DNA of 64,000 nucleotides. It comes from JBBAGC01 sp964491265. Lineage in GTDB: Bacteria; Spirochaetota; UBA4802; UBA5550. The position numbers were made by a program, and so were the translations under genes. The notes under the pieces were generated by a model. That model ran no database searches and was not told the origin of the DNA. It was given only the letters and a program-made list of their open reading frames with translations. Below, in pieces: positions 1 through 8,436 of this stretch (position 1 is the stretch's first letter; each line of letters opens with the position of its first letter). The DNA is taken from positions 56,033 to 120,032 of the forward strand of contig CAZBFP010000011.1 in assembly GCA_964491265.1 (NCBI GenBank), written 5' to 3'.

Positions 1-757
1 TATTCACCCGTTCAGCAGCTTCGATTATAACTTCACCGGTTGATTTGCTTATAACATCTGAAGCGACCCGCCTTCCATTTAAGGATTCATAGTCCTCTTC
101 ACTTTTAAGTTTTATTTTTGAAACATCATAAAATATTTTTACAATCTCTTCATTTGTTTCAATTCCCAGAGCTTTGATTAAAAGAGTTACAGGAAATTTC
201 TTTTTTCTGTCGATTCTTCCAACAAGAAAACCTTTATTGTCCATTTCAAACTCAAGCCAGGAACCCCTGTCAGGTATAACCCTGCAGTTATAAGCCCGCT
301 CATCCTCCTCGTAAAAGAAGAAAATTCCCGGTGATCTGTGAAGCTGATTAACGACTACCCGCTCAGCTCCATTTATTATAAAAGTACCCCTGTCTGTCAT
401 TATGGGGATATCACCCATATAAACAGACTGCTCCCTTACTTCCATACTATCTTTACGGATAAGCCGTATTGTAGATTTCAGAGGTGAAGCATAGGTTACA
501 TCTCTTTCTTTACATTCATATTCTGAATATTTCGGTTCACCTATTTCGTAATTGACAAACTCAAGGACAACATCATCATGAGGGCTTTCTATAGGGAAAA
601 CCTCCTCAAAAACCGCCTGAAGTCCCTGGGATTTCTTTTTGGCAACCTTCTGCTGAATGAACCAGTCATATGACTTGATCTGAATTTCTATTAAATTCGG
701 AAGGTCAATTTTAGATTTAATTCTACCGAAATTGACTACTTTCTTTGATTCTTGCAT
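1..757 (-). CDS. rpoB: RNA polymerase beta subunit, N-terminal part (cut by window edge)
   Basis: The minus strand reads open from an ATG at 757 to the window edge, giving about 252 residues of the beta subunit N-terminus. Recognisable family segments are the opening VNFGRIKSKIDLPNLIEIQ, the GDIPIMTDRGTFIINGAERV motif of the protrusion/lobe region and QLHRSPGIFF. The protein forms the catalytic core of transcription with beta-prime and alpha. The gene lies 239 bp downstream of rplL, the classic rplL-rpoB arrangement. Only the 5' fifth or so is in the window. The identification is secure. Confidence 0.97.
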   Translation of the reverse strand, partial: MQESKKVVNFGRIKSKIDLPNLIEIQIKSYDWFIQQKVAKKKSQGLQAVFEEVFPIESPHDDVVLEFVNYEIGEPKYSEYECKERDVTYASPLKSTIRLIRKDSMEVREQSVYMGDIPIMTDRGTFIINGAERVVVNQLHRSPGIFFFYEEDERAYNCRVIPDRGSWLEFEMDNKGFLVGRIDRKKKFPVTLLIKALGIETNEEIVKIFYDVSKIKLKSEEDYESLNGRRVASDVISKSTGEVIIEAAERVN

Positions 758-900
758 TGAAATATAAACCTTAACCTTTTATTATTAATATATATAAGGA
801 TGAAAAGCTCATGAAAAAGAATTTTAAGTGGAACATATTAAATGTTTTGAACATATAATACCAGAATCAGAGTATAAAAGCAAATAAGTATTATTAACAC

Positions 901-933
901 CAATAGGCTTGACCGAATCGATCAAACCTATTG
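901..933 (-). promoter_or_regulatory. Hairpin between rplL and rpoB
   Basis: A 33-nt inverted repeat with arms CAATAGG.TTGA and TCAA.CCTATTG (two internal mismatches) and a 5-nt loop sits in the rplL-rpoB spacer. On the transcribed strand no strong T-run follows, so it looks more like an attenuator or RNA processing site than a full terminator. In E. coli the same spacer holds an attenuator and an RNase III site. That comparison is by position only. Confidence 0.5.
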
Positions 934-996
934 ATAAAATAACTACGAATTGAAGGAAAATATTCTGTTATTCAAAATAACCTTTATAATACAGAA

Positions 997-1374
997 TTAC
1001 TTGATCTCAACAGTAGCGCCGGCTGCCTCAAGCTGTTTTTTGAGTTCAGCAGCTTCTTCTTTTGATACTTTTTCCTTAACAGTTTTTCCGCCTGCTTCAA
1101 CAAGCTCTTTCGCTTCTTTAAGACCCAGGCCTGTAATTGTTCTTACTTCTTTGATTACGCCGACTTTAGCGTCGCCGAATCCTGTAAGAATAACATCAAA
1201 TTCAGTCTGCTCTTCTACAGCTTCAGCAGCAGCAGGACCGCCTGCGGCAACAGCAACAGGTGCAGCTGCGGAAATTCCGAATTTCTCCTCCATTGCCTTT
1301 ACAAGCTCAGAAGCTTCAATCAATGTAAGACTTCCGATAGCGTCAAGCAACTCTTCAATACTTAATTTTGCCAT
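997..1374 (-). CDS. rplL: 50S ribosomal protein L7/L12
   Basis: 125 residues, the usual length. It has the N-terminal dimerisation helix region (MAKLSIEELLDAIGSLTL), an Ala/Gly-rich hinge around residues 35-53, and the conserved C-terminal domain with EKTEFDV-like and KVGVIKEVRTITGLGLKEAK motifs that recruits translation factors. The start is supported by AAAGGAG about 7 nt upstream. It lies in the rplK-rplA-rplJ-rplL-rpoB operon, 152 nt after rplJ. Confidence 0.98.
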   Translation of the reverse strand: MAKLSIEELLDAIGSLTLIEASELVKAMEEKFGISAAAPVAVAAGGPAAAEAVEEQTEFDVILTGFGDAKVGVIKEVRTITGLGLKEAKELVEAGGKTVKEKVSKEEAAELKKQLEAAGATVEIK

Positions 1375-1526
1375 TTTGTTACTCCTTTATACTTAGTGAA
1401 TTTCTTCAAGTTAGACGGTCTAATGCCGTAAAACCTATAAAGGGCCAGGCATTGATCCATAACGTTTAACCACACATACAGGAACAGAAATCCTAACCAC
1501 TTATATTTAAACAATCAATCCTTGGA

Positions 1527-2045
1527 TTAATTATTATTTGCTTCTGCAACGGCGTTAATGCCGCGTGCCAGTGATGCCATAATCTGATTCATTCCAACAG
1601 CAATCCCTCTTGCAGGGCCGTTGATCAGAGACATGGTCTGAGAAAGCAGAACTTCTTTTGATGGAAGATCGGCAATTCTTTTTATCTGGCTTTCGTTATA
1701 TACTACGTTGTCAATTACTCCGCCGGTAAAAGAAAACTTATCATTCTTTGCAGCGAATTCCTTAAGAGTTTTAGCCACATCCCCTGCCTCTTCTCCGGCA
1801 AAAGCAACAGCAACAGGGCCTTTAAGCAGATCATCAATATTCTCATACCCGCTCTGCTCTAGGGCTCTCTTAAAAAGATTGTTTTTAACAACTTTATATT
1901 GAGCATTTTTTTCTGTGAGAAGTCTTCTCAGGACTGCAAGATCATTTACTTTCACACCTGAATAATCGGTTAAAATAAAATTGCTTCTGCTCTTAAGCTT
2001 TTCTGAGAGCTCTTTAACTTCATCTACTTTATATTGTTTAACCAT
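1527..2045 (-). CDS. rplJ: 50S ribosomal protein L10
   Basis: 172 residues, the usual L10 length. The N-terminal domain that binds 23S rRNA contains the family stretch VNDLAVLRRLLTEKNAQYKVVKNNL, and the C-terminal helix that anchors L7/L12 dimers follows. Its ATG shares one base with the rplA stop codon (TAATG), so translation is probably coupled. In E. coli, L10 with L12 represses this operon; no leader structure can be placed here because there is no spacer upstream of rplJ. Confidence 0.97.
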   Translation of the reverse strand: MVKQYKVDEVKELSEKLKSRSNFILTDYSGVKVNDLAVLRRLLTEKNAQYKVVKNNLFKRALEQSGYENIDDLLKGPVAVAFAGEEAGDVAKTLKEFAAKNDKFSFTGGVIDNVVYNESQIKRIADLPSKEVLLSQTMSLINGPARGIAVGMNQIMASLARGINAVAEANNN

Positions 2046-2728
2046 TATCTGTCGATCCCCTTATGATTAATTTTTATCCCGGGTCCCATGGAAGAGCTTA
2101 TATAAACTGATTTTATATAGTTCCCTTTGGCATCTGAAGGTTTATCTTTCATAATCTGATTAAAGAAAGCATTGATGTTATCGACAATTGAACCATCTTC
2201 AAAAGAAAGATTACCAACCAGCATATGGATTACACCGGTTTTATCAGCCCTGTAATCAACACGGCCCCCCTTAAGTTCCTTTACAATCTCTTTCACATTA
2301 TCAGTAACTGTACCCGATTTAGGCTTAGGCATAAGACCTTTACGTCCGAGAACAGGGCCGAGTTTACCAACCTCTTTCATCATATCAGGGGTGGCAACAA
2401 CAGCCTGGAAATCTATCCAGCCTTCTTTTATCTTTTCGATCATTTCTTCAGCACCAACATAATCAGCACCAGCGTCAAGGGCCTCTTTCTGTTTGTCACC
2501 TTTACATATTACGAGCACTTTTTTGGTTTTTCCTGTGCCTGCAGGGAGAACTGATGATCCCCTTACATTCTGCATACTTTTGTGCACTATCTTCACAGCC
2601 ATATCAACAGATTCATTAAAACCAGCCCACTTCAGCTCCTTCATGAGCTTAACAGCATCCTCGGGACTATAAAGGATTGTCTTATCTACTTTTTCTCTTG
2701 CGGCAGTTATTTTTTTCCCTCTTTTCAT
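2045..2728 (-). CDS. rplA: 50S ribosomal protein L1
   Basis: 227 residues, normal for L1. Family signatures include the segment after residue 120 (KLGPVLGRKGLMPKPKSGTV) and the C-terminal MKDKPSDAKGNYIKSVYISS-type tail. L1 forms the mobile stalk at the ribosomal E site. The gene follows rplK by 35 nt and overlaps rplJ by one base. L1 usually autoregulates rplK-rplA by binding the rplK leader; I did not find a clear copy of that site. Confidence 0.97.
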   Translation of the reverse strand: MKRGKKITAAREKVDKTILYSPEDAVKLMKELKWAGFNESVDMAVKIVHKSMQNVRGSSVLPAGTGKTKKVLVICKGDKQKEALDAGADYVGAEEMIEKIKEGWIDFQAVVATPDMMKEVGKLGPVLGRKGLMPKPKSGTVTDNVKEIVKELKGGRVDYRADKTGVIHMLVGNLSFEDGSIVDNINAFFNQIMKDKPSDAKGNYIKSVYISSSMGPGIKINHKGIDR

Positions 2729-2763
2729 CTCATAAACCTCTCTTAGCTTAACTGTCCCAGGGA

Positions 2764-3201
2764 CTAGTCAACCACTTCAACCCCCATTGATCTTGCTGTT
2801 CCAGCTATAATATTTGCCCCTGCCTGCACATCATTAGCATTAAGGTCAGGCATTTTAAGCTGTGCTATCTCTTCAAGCTGCTTCCTTGTAATTTTACCCG
2901 CCTTGATCTTGTTCGGCTCACTTGACCCTTTGTCAATCTTTATCGATTTTCTCACAAGTACGGATGCAGGCGGTGTTTTTGTTATAAATGTATAGGTTCT
3001 ATCCTCATACACAGTAATAACAACAGGTGTTACTGTACCCATCTGATCTTTTGTTCTGTCATTAAAAGCCTTACAGAATTCCATTATATTAAGACCATGC
3101 TGGCCGAGAGCAGGCCCAACTGGCGGGGCCGGGTTTGCCTGCCCCCCTGTAATCTGCAGCTTAATCTGAGTAACAATCTTTTTTTTCTTTTTAGGTGCCA
3201 T
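2764..3201 (-). CDS. rplK: 50S ribosomal protein L11
   Basis: 145 residues, standard for L11. The N-terminal proline-rich segment (NPAPPVGPALGQHGLNIMEF) and the C-terminal 23S rRNA-binding domain ending AGTARSMGVEVVD are both present. The protein forms the GTPase-associated centre with 23S rRNA and L10. An unusual run of lysines follows the start (MAPKKKKKIV). It lies 63 nt after nusG in the same transcript. Confidence 0.97.
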   Translation of the reverse strand: MAPKKKKKIVTQIKLQITGGQANPAPPVGPALGQHGLNIMEFCKAFNDRTKDQMGTVTPVVITVYEDRTYTFITKTPPASVLVRKSIKIDKGSSEPNKIKAGKITRKQLEEIAQLKMPDLNANDVQAGANIIAGTARSMGVEVVD

Positions 3202-3264
3202 CTTTATTATCCTATATCACTGAATCAATTTTATCAGAATTTAATCAGCATAAATTATTTCGAT

Positions 3265-3813
3265 TTAGATCTTGCCGACCTGGAGAAAATCCAGATCCAC
3301 CGGTGTTGCTCTTCCGAAAATTTCAACCTTCACTTTGAGGCGCCCCTTATCAGGGTAAACCTCTTCAACAAGACCCGTAAAATTATTAAAAGGGCCGTCA
3401 ATTACTTTAACATGTTCACCCACTGAAAAATCCACTGTTATTGTGGTTTTCTCACCTGTTCTCTGAGTCCCTCCGCTGAGCGAATCAAAAAGAGAGGCAA
3501 CCTCACTATCATGCAGCGGCTTCGGCTTGTTTGTGCCGAAGGAACCCACAAAATTGGTAACACTGGGAATCCCTTTTACAACTGTCCAGGTATGATCTGT
3601 CATCTCCATACGAACAAGGACATATCCGGGGAAGACCTTCTGCTGCTTAATCTTCTTTTTACCTTCTTTTACTTCCACTACTTCGACTGTAGGTATCTTA
3701 ACATCAACTATCTCTTCAGAAAGTCCCAGATTCTCCACCTTTTTTTCAAGTGAAAGCTTTACCTTATTCTCATGACCGGAATAAGTATGAATTATATACC
3801 ACCTCTTTGCCAT
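3265..3813 (-). CDS. nusG: Transcription termination/antitermination protein NusG
   Basis: 182 residues with the NGN domain at the start (KRWYIIHTYSGHENKV, then PGYVLVRMEM and VPSVTNFVG) and a KOW domain near residues 130-165 (GEHVKVIDGPFNNFTGLVEEV). NusG binds RNA polymerase beta-prime and couples to Rho or ribosomal S10. The ATG is separated by a single base from the secE stop (TGA-T-ATG), the standard secE-nusG pair. Confidence 0.97.
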   Translation of the reverse strand: MAKRWYIIHTYSGHENKVKLSLEKKVENLGLSEEIVDVKIPTVEVVEVKEGKKKIKQQKVFPGYVLVRMEMTDHTWTVVKGIPSVTNFVGSFGTNKPKPLHDSEVASLFDSLSGGTQRTGEKTTITVDFSVGEHVKVIDGPFNNFTGLVEEVYPDKGRLKVKVEIFGRATPVDLDFLQVGKI

Positions 3814-3814
3814 A

Positions 3815-4021
3815 TCAGCCCATCACAATCTTAATAAGCTTCATGAGTGCCGAATCGACAAACCAGAGGAACAGAGAGATCATTATAACTGTAATTACAA
3901 CAACTATAGTGAAACTGGTAACTTCGTCCCTGTCAGGCCAGGTTACTTTACGAAGCTCCTCTCTTGACTCCTTGAGATAATCAACAAATTGTTTAATTTT
4001 CGCAACCAATTGGGGTAACAC
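3815..4021 (-). CDS. secE: Preprotein translocase subunit SecE
   Basis: 68 residues, the short single-span SecE type. A basic amphipathic segment (KESREELRKVTWPDRDEV, with the family motif KVxWP) precedes one transmembrane helix at about residues 38-58. SecE clamps SecY in the Sec channel. The start is GTG and overlaps the rpmG stop by one base (TAGTG). Confidence 0.93.
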   Translation of the reverse strand: MLPQLVAKIKQFVDYLKESREELRKVTWPDRDEVTSFTIVVVITVIMISLFLWFVDSALMKLIKIVMG

Positions 4022-4173
4022 TAAGCCTTAGTTTCTTTATGAACTGTATGTCTTCTATCAAACTTGCAGTATTTTTTCACTTCAAGTTTACCTGACTGCC
4101 CTTTTTTGTTCTTTGTAAAGGAGTAATTCTTCCTTTTACACTCCTGACACGCCAATAATACCACGTCACGCAT
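4021..4173 (-). CDS. rpmG: 50S ribosomal protein L33
   Basis: A 50-residue protein read directly from the minus strand (start ATG at 4173, TAG at 4021). It begins MRDVVLLACQECKRKNYSF and ends with the conserved KKYCKFDRRHTVHKE. The first zinc pair is present (C9, C12). In the second pair only C36 remains, and the usual fourth Cys is Asp39 (CKFD instead of CxxC). It is the first protein gene of the operon, 120 nt after tRNA-Thr. Confidence 0.93.
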   Translation of the reverse strand: MRDVVLLACQECKRKNYSFTKNKKGQSGKLEVKKYCKFDRRHTVHKETKA

Positions 4174-4293
4174 TTCTACTACCCCACACTTTTATATAGT
4201 AAACCAAGAGCAAACTAATATCTGCCCTTCCTCAGTCAAGCATTTTTATTGCTTTTTTCAGGAAAAGACCAATTTCAGCTTCAAAATACAATT

Positions 4294-4366
4294 AGCCCAC
4301 GACCAGGATCGAACTGGTGACCTTTTGCTTACCATGCAAATGCTCTACCGACTGAGCTACGTGGGC
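4294..4366 (-). tRNA. trnT: tRNA-Thr (GGU)
   Basis: The minus strand folds into a 73-nt cloverleaf. The acceptor stem is GCCCACG/CGTGGGC, the D-arm contains AGCTCAGTCGGTAGAGC, and the anticodon stem TTTGC/GCAAA encloses the loop ATGGTAA (anticodon GGT). The T-arm carries GTTCGATCC. The discriminator base is U and no 3' CCA is encoded. It sits directly upstream of rpmG and may be co-transcribed. Confidence 0.96.
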
Positions 4367-4627
4367 GCAGATTATTAAAATTCCGAAAAAGCAGAATGAA
4401 ATCATAGAAAGAGCCCTTTTTCTGTCAACAATTAATTTCTGCTGCCTGCATAATAATTCATGGCTCCACATCAGGCATAACTGATACAGGCTAAAAGTGC
4501 TGAAACAGCCTCTGAAAATCAGAAAAAATATATTTTCTATTATTTCTTTTTTTTGAAATGACTTAAAATAAACATTATCTTTTAAGTCTAAAGGAATCAA
4601 GGATAATATTTAATAATCGGGGAAAAT

Positions 4628-7123
4628 ATGAAAAAAATAAAAAAGCTCACACCTTCAACAAATGCCCTGCAGGGGAGAGATATTGAATCTCTGCAGAATT
4701 CATTTGTCAACCACCTGGAATATTCGCTCGGTAAAGATGAATACAGTGCCACTGAAAACGATCTCTACTCCAGTATTGCCTTAACAACCAGGGACCGGCT
4801 TATTGAAAGGTGGATTGAGACGCAGCAGAATTACTACAAGACCAAAGCAAAACGGGTTTACTACCTCTCTCTGGAATTTCTGATCGGGAGGACACTGGGA
4901 AACAGCCTTATCAATCTGGATCTTTACGAACCGGCTTCAAAGGCTCTGGAGGAGCTGGGATATGACCTTGAAGAACTGAGAGAGAAGGAATGGGACGCAG
5001 GGCTTGGCAACGGGGGTCTGGGACGCCTGGCTGCCTGCTTTATGGATTCACTCTCCACACTGGAGCTACCTGCTACAGGCTACGGTATCCGCTACGAATA
5101 CGGCATTTTTTTCCAGTCAATAAAAAACGGATTTCAGGTGGAAACCCCTGATAACTGGCTAAGATTCGGGAATGTATGGGAACTTTCAAGGCCGGAATTT
5201 TTATACCCGGTTCATTTTTACGGAAAAGCAGAACATTATACTGATGATAAAGGGAAAGACAGATGCAGATGGGCTGACACAGAAGAGGTTATGGCAATCG
5301 CACATGATACACCTATACCGGGATACGGTACAAACACTGTTAACAATCTCCGCCTATGGTCTGCAAAATCCTCCAGGGAGTTTGATTTTAATTATTTTAA
5401 TGACGGGGATTACATCAAGGCTGTATCAGATAAGGCTACATCGGAAAATATTACCAAGGTACTCTACCCTAATGATAATGTTTTTGAAGGGAAAGAGCTC
5501 CGATTAAAGCAGGAATACTTCTTTGTTTCAGCAACACTGCAGGACATCATCAGGCGATTCAAAAAGACTCATAGCGACTTCAAAGATTTCCCGGAGCAGG
5601 TAGCAATTCAGCTTAACGACACCCATCCGGCAATTGCGATCCCTGAGCTCATGAGGGTTCTCATTGATGATGAAGGCTATCCCTGGGATAGCGCATGGGA
5701 TATAACAGTTAAAACATTCGCCTATACAAATCATACAGTTCTACCTGAAGCGCTTGAGAGGTGGTCGGTTGCCCTGGTTGAACATGTTCTGCCGAGACAT
5801 ATGCAGATAATCTATGAAATCAACAGGCGCTTTCTTGAAAAAGTCAGTGAAATCTACCCCGGCAACAGCCATCTTCAGGGTGAGCTTTCCATAATTGAAG
5901 AGGGACCTGATAAAAAAGTACGTATGGCAAACCTTGCTATTGTGGGGAGCCACACTGTTAATGGTGTTGCAGCACTTCACACTGAAATTATTAAAAACAG
6001 TATTTTTAACGGCTTCTACAACCTCTGGCCGAAGAAGTTTCAGAATAAAACAAACGGCGTTACCCAGAGGAGATGGCTTAAGCTCTGCAATCCCGGCCTT
6101 TCAAAGCTGATAGATGAGACAATCGGCAATGGATGGACAAAGGACCTTTATGAACTGAAAAAGCTTATACCTTATGCTGATGATGAAACTTTCCAGAATA
6201 AATGGATGGATGTAAAAAGAGAAAACAAGGAAGCACTTGCAGAATACATTAAAAGCAGAAATAAAATTGATGTGAATGTTGATTCAATTTTTGACATTCT
6301 GGTAAAACGGATTCATGAATACAAAAGACAGCTCCTTGATGTACTCCATGTAATTACCCTTTACAACAGAATTAAGGATAACCCTTCCGGAGATTTTGTC
6401 CCGCGTACTGTAATTTTTGCAGGGAAGGCTGCTCCGGGATACCATATGGCCAAGCTGATTATTAAGCTGATAAACTCTGTGAGTGATGTTATAAACAACG
6501 ATCCTGAGATTGGCGGGAAGCTGAAGGTTGTTTTCCTTAGAAACTATGCTGTTTCCAATGCGCAGAAAATTATACCTGCTGCTGACTTGTCTGAACAGAT
6601 ATCTACTGCAGGTTATGAGGCATCAGGTACAGGGAATATGAAGTTCGCTTTAAACGGCGCACTTACAATCGGGACACTTGACGGTGCCAATGTTGAAATC
6701 AGAGAAGAGGTGGGGGATGAGAATATTTTCATTTTCGGACTCGATTCCGATGGTGTCACAAACATTAAGCATTCCGGCTATAACCCCTATTACTACTATG
6801 AGACTAACCCGGAGCTGAAACGTGTAATTGATCAGATTGACAGCGGATTCTTCTCCCCTGAGTCACCTGATCTTTTCAAGCCAATATCTGACTCTCTTTT
6901 AAAACATGGCGACAATTACCTCCTTCTTGCTGATTATGATTCATATATTAAAAGTCAGGATGAGGTGAGCCGCACATTTAAGGATAAAAAGAAATGGGCA
7001 CGCATGTCTATTCTTAATGCGGCAAATATGGGTAAATTTTCATCTGACAGAACTATTGCCGAGTATGCAAGGGATATATGGAACGTAAAACCTGTTCCAA
7101 TTAAACTTAATTCAGGCGAATAA
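4628..7123 (+). CDS. glgP: Glycogen/starch alpha-glucan phosphorylase
   Basis: 831 residues, the length of bacterial GlgP/MalP. It releases glucose-1-phosphate from alpha-1,4-glucan ends with a PLP cofactor. Family motifs include YYLSLEFLIGRTL, NGGLGRLAACFMDSL, QLNDTHPAIAIPELMR and the PLP-binding region EASGTGNMKFALNGALTIGT with the Lys of GNMK. A GGGGAA box sits 7 nt before the ATG. It appears to be transcribed alone and has a clear terminator. It shares carbohydrate context with the distant CBM48 protein at 44 kb, but no other glycogen genes are nearby. Confidence 0.96.
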   Translation: MKKIKKLTPSTNALQGRDIESLQNSFVNHLEYSLGKDEYSATENDLYSSIALTTRDRLIERWIETQQNYYKTKAKRVYYLSLEFLIGRTLGNSLINLDLYEPASKALEELGYDLEELREKEWDAGLGNGGLGRLAACFMDSLSTLELPATGYGIRYEYGIFFQSIKNGFQVETPDNWLRFGNVWELSRPEFLYPVHFYGKAEHYTDDKGKDRCRWADTEEVMAIAHDTPIPGYGTNTVNNLRLWSAKSSREFDFNYFNDGDYIKAVSDKATSENITKVLYPNDNVFEGKELRLKQEYFFVSATLQDIIRRFKKTHSDFKDFPEQVAIQLNDTHPAIAIPELMRVLIDDEGYPWDSAWDITVKTFAYTNHTVLPEALERWSVALVEHVLPRHMQIIYEINRRFLEKVSEIYPGNSHLQGELSIIEEGPDKKVRMANLAIVGSHTVNGVAALHTEIIKNSIFNGFYNLWPKKFQNKTNGVTQRRWLKLCNPGLSKLIDETIGNGWTKDLYELKKLIPYADDETFQNKWMDVKRENKEALAEYIKSRNKIDVNVDSIFDILVKRIHEYKRQLLDVLHVITLYNRIKDNPSGDFVPRTVIFAGKAAPGYHMAKLIIKLINSVSDVINNDPEIGGKLKVVFLRNYAVSNAQKIIPAADLSEQISTAGYEASGTGNMKFALNGALTIGTLDGANVEIREEVGDENIFIFGLDSDGVTNIKHSGYNPYYYYETNPELKRVIDQIDSGFFSPESPDLFKPISDSLLKHGDNYLLLADYDSYIKSQDEVSRTFKDKKKWARMSILNAANMGKFSSDRTIAEYARDIWNVKPVPIKLNSGE

Positions 7124-7146
7124 CACTGTTTTATTATACTTCAGGA

Positions 7147-7183
7147 CAAAACCCCTTCACTACCGGAGGGGTTTTGCTTTTTT
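7147..7183 (+). terminator. Rho-independent terminator after glgP
   Basis: A stem CAAAACCCCT/AGGGGTTTTG with a short loop is followed by CTTTTTT, 24 nt after the glgP stop. Confidence 0.9.
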
Positions 7184-7231
7184 CATAACCCTGTATCAGC
7201 AGTTGGCAGTAGAATTTTGCGAGTTAAACTT

Positions 7232-7316
7232 GTCATTCCGGCCGAAGTGATAACGTAGTGCCGGAATCTCCTGGGAAAATCAAGAGTTATGAGATTCCCG
7301 CCTGCGCGGGAATGAC
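7232..7316. repeat. REP-like repeat (GTCATTCCGG ... CCGGAAT / GGGAATGAC)
   Basis: Outer arms GTCATTCC(GG) and (GG)GAATGAC bound an 85-bp unit with two internal hairpins, including ATTCCCGCCTGCGCGGGAAT. A related unit lies at 33333-33435, sharing GTCATT.CGG, CCGGAATCTCCTG, ATGAGAT and the closing ATGAC. It lies between glgP and the EamA transporter and codes for nothing. Confidence 0.75.
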
Positions 7317-7446
7317 ATCACCCCTAAAATTATACCGCTACCCCTACATCAACAATTCTCCTTATATATAAAATGCTTGTCTTGGATTTGAGGTAATACT
7401 TTTATGTACATATTATAATACACTATTCTTTATTATGGAGAAGCTG

Positions 7447-8310
7447 ATGGGCTATCACTATTTACTTATTGCAGCTGCAGCAGCACTCTGGGGATTTATT
7501 GGAATTTTTGTTCTTAAACTTCAGGATATCGGTTTTACCCCTATTGAAGTGGTAAACATAAGAGCAGTTACCGCCGGTGTTATACTTGCAGTCTATGCCT
7601 ATTTAAAAAATCCTGCACTGCTGAAAATTAAAGCGGAGGATTTTAAATACTTTGCAGGCACCGGGATAGTAAGCATTGTTTTTTTCAACTGGTGTTATTT
7701 CACTGCAATGAAAATGATAACCATCTCCCTTGCAGTGCTTCTTCTTTATACTGCGCCCATATTTGTTATATTGATTTCAAGGGTTGTTTTTAAAGAAAAG
7801 ATAACCGGAGGGAAAATTTTTGCTCTCTGCATTACACTTACAGGGGTCTTTTTTATTTCAGGACTTCTACCGGGCATGGATGTTTCAATTTCAGCAGCAG
7901 GTTTTATGGCTGGTATAGGCTCAGGGCTCGGTTATGCCCTTTACAGCATCTTCGCAAAACTGGCCGGGAAAAAATATTCCAGTATTACCATTTCCACATA
8001 TACTTTTATATTTGCGGCTATATTCCTTACCCCTCTGACAGGGATTATATTTAAAACAGACCTGCTGCTGCAGAGTGAAAGCATAATCTATTCAGCAGGG
8101 CTCGGACTTATCCCCACAGCCCTGGCATATCTTCTTTATACAAAGGGGCTCAACGGGGTAGAAGCCGGGAAAGCTGCTATTATGGCTAATCTGGAACCTC
8201 TGGTTGCCATGTTGACAGGAATAATAATCTTTGGAGATATCCTCACCGGATTCCAGATTACAGGTGCCGTATGTATTCTCGTTTCAGTGATGATTATACA
8301 GAAATCATGA
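7447..8310 (+). CDS. EamA/DMT family transporter
   Basis: About 287 residues, strongly hydrophobic with roughly ten membrane spans arranged as two EamA repeats (the N half opens with LLIAAAAALWGFIGIF, the C half with FMAGIGSGLGYALYSIFAKL). Drug/metabolite superfamily proteins export amino acids or other small metabolites; the substrate cannot be read from sequence. I chose ATG 7447 because GGAG lies 6 nt upstream; an in-frame ATG at 7435 would make that box part of the coding region. It is a single gene, followed by a family B repeat. Confidence 0.88.
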   Translation: MGYHYLLIAAAAALWGFIGIFVLKLQDIGFTPIEVVNIRAVTAGVILAVYAYLKNPALLKIKAEDFKYFAGTGIVSIVFFNWCYFTAMKMITISLAVLLLYTAPIFVILISRVVFKEKITGGKIFALCITLTGVFFISGLLPGMDVSISAAGFMAGIGSGLGYALYSIFAKLAGKKYSSITISTYTFIFAAIFLTPLTGIIFKTDLLLQSESIIYSAGLGLIPTALAYLLYTKGLNGVEAGKAAIMANLEPLVAMLTGIIIFGDILTGFQITGAVCILVSVMIIQKS

Positions 8311-8317
8311 AAAAAAT

Positions 8318-8436
8318 TCAGCATTTATTCCCAAACTTATTATTGTTAAGAAATGCTTTATTATCCCCGCCGCCGAAGGCGGCGGGAATAATAAATTGTC
8401 CACTTTTATACTAAAATATATTTTCAGGAATTAACA
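8318..8436. repeat. Family B intergenic repeat, copy 1
   Basis: Centre is the palindrome CCCCGCCGCC-GAA-GGCGGCGGG. Left part TTATTATTGTTAAGAAATGC and right part ACTAAAATATATTTTCAGGAATTA match copy 3 at 41755-41875 nearly base for base. Copies at 39430 and 57225 are the same element inverted. The right edge reaches the start codon of the next gene. Confidence 0.8.

Noticed and set aside
950..1396. 148-codon plus-strand frame
   Set aside because: Antisense of rplL, caused by the Ala-rich composition.
4292..4600. A 102-codon open frame on the minus strand
   Set aside because: It runs through the whole tRNA-Thr gene and has no ribosome site; it is a chance frame.
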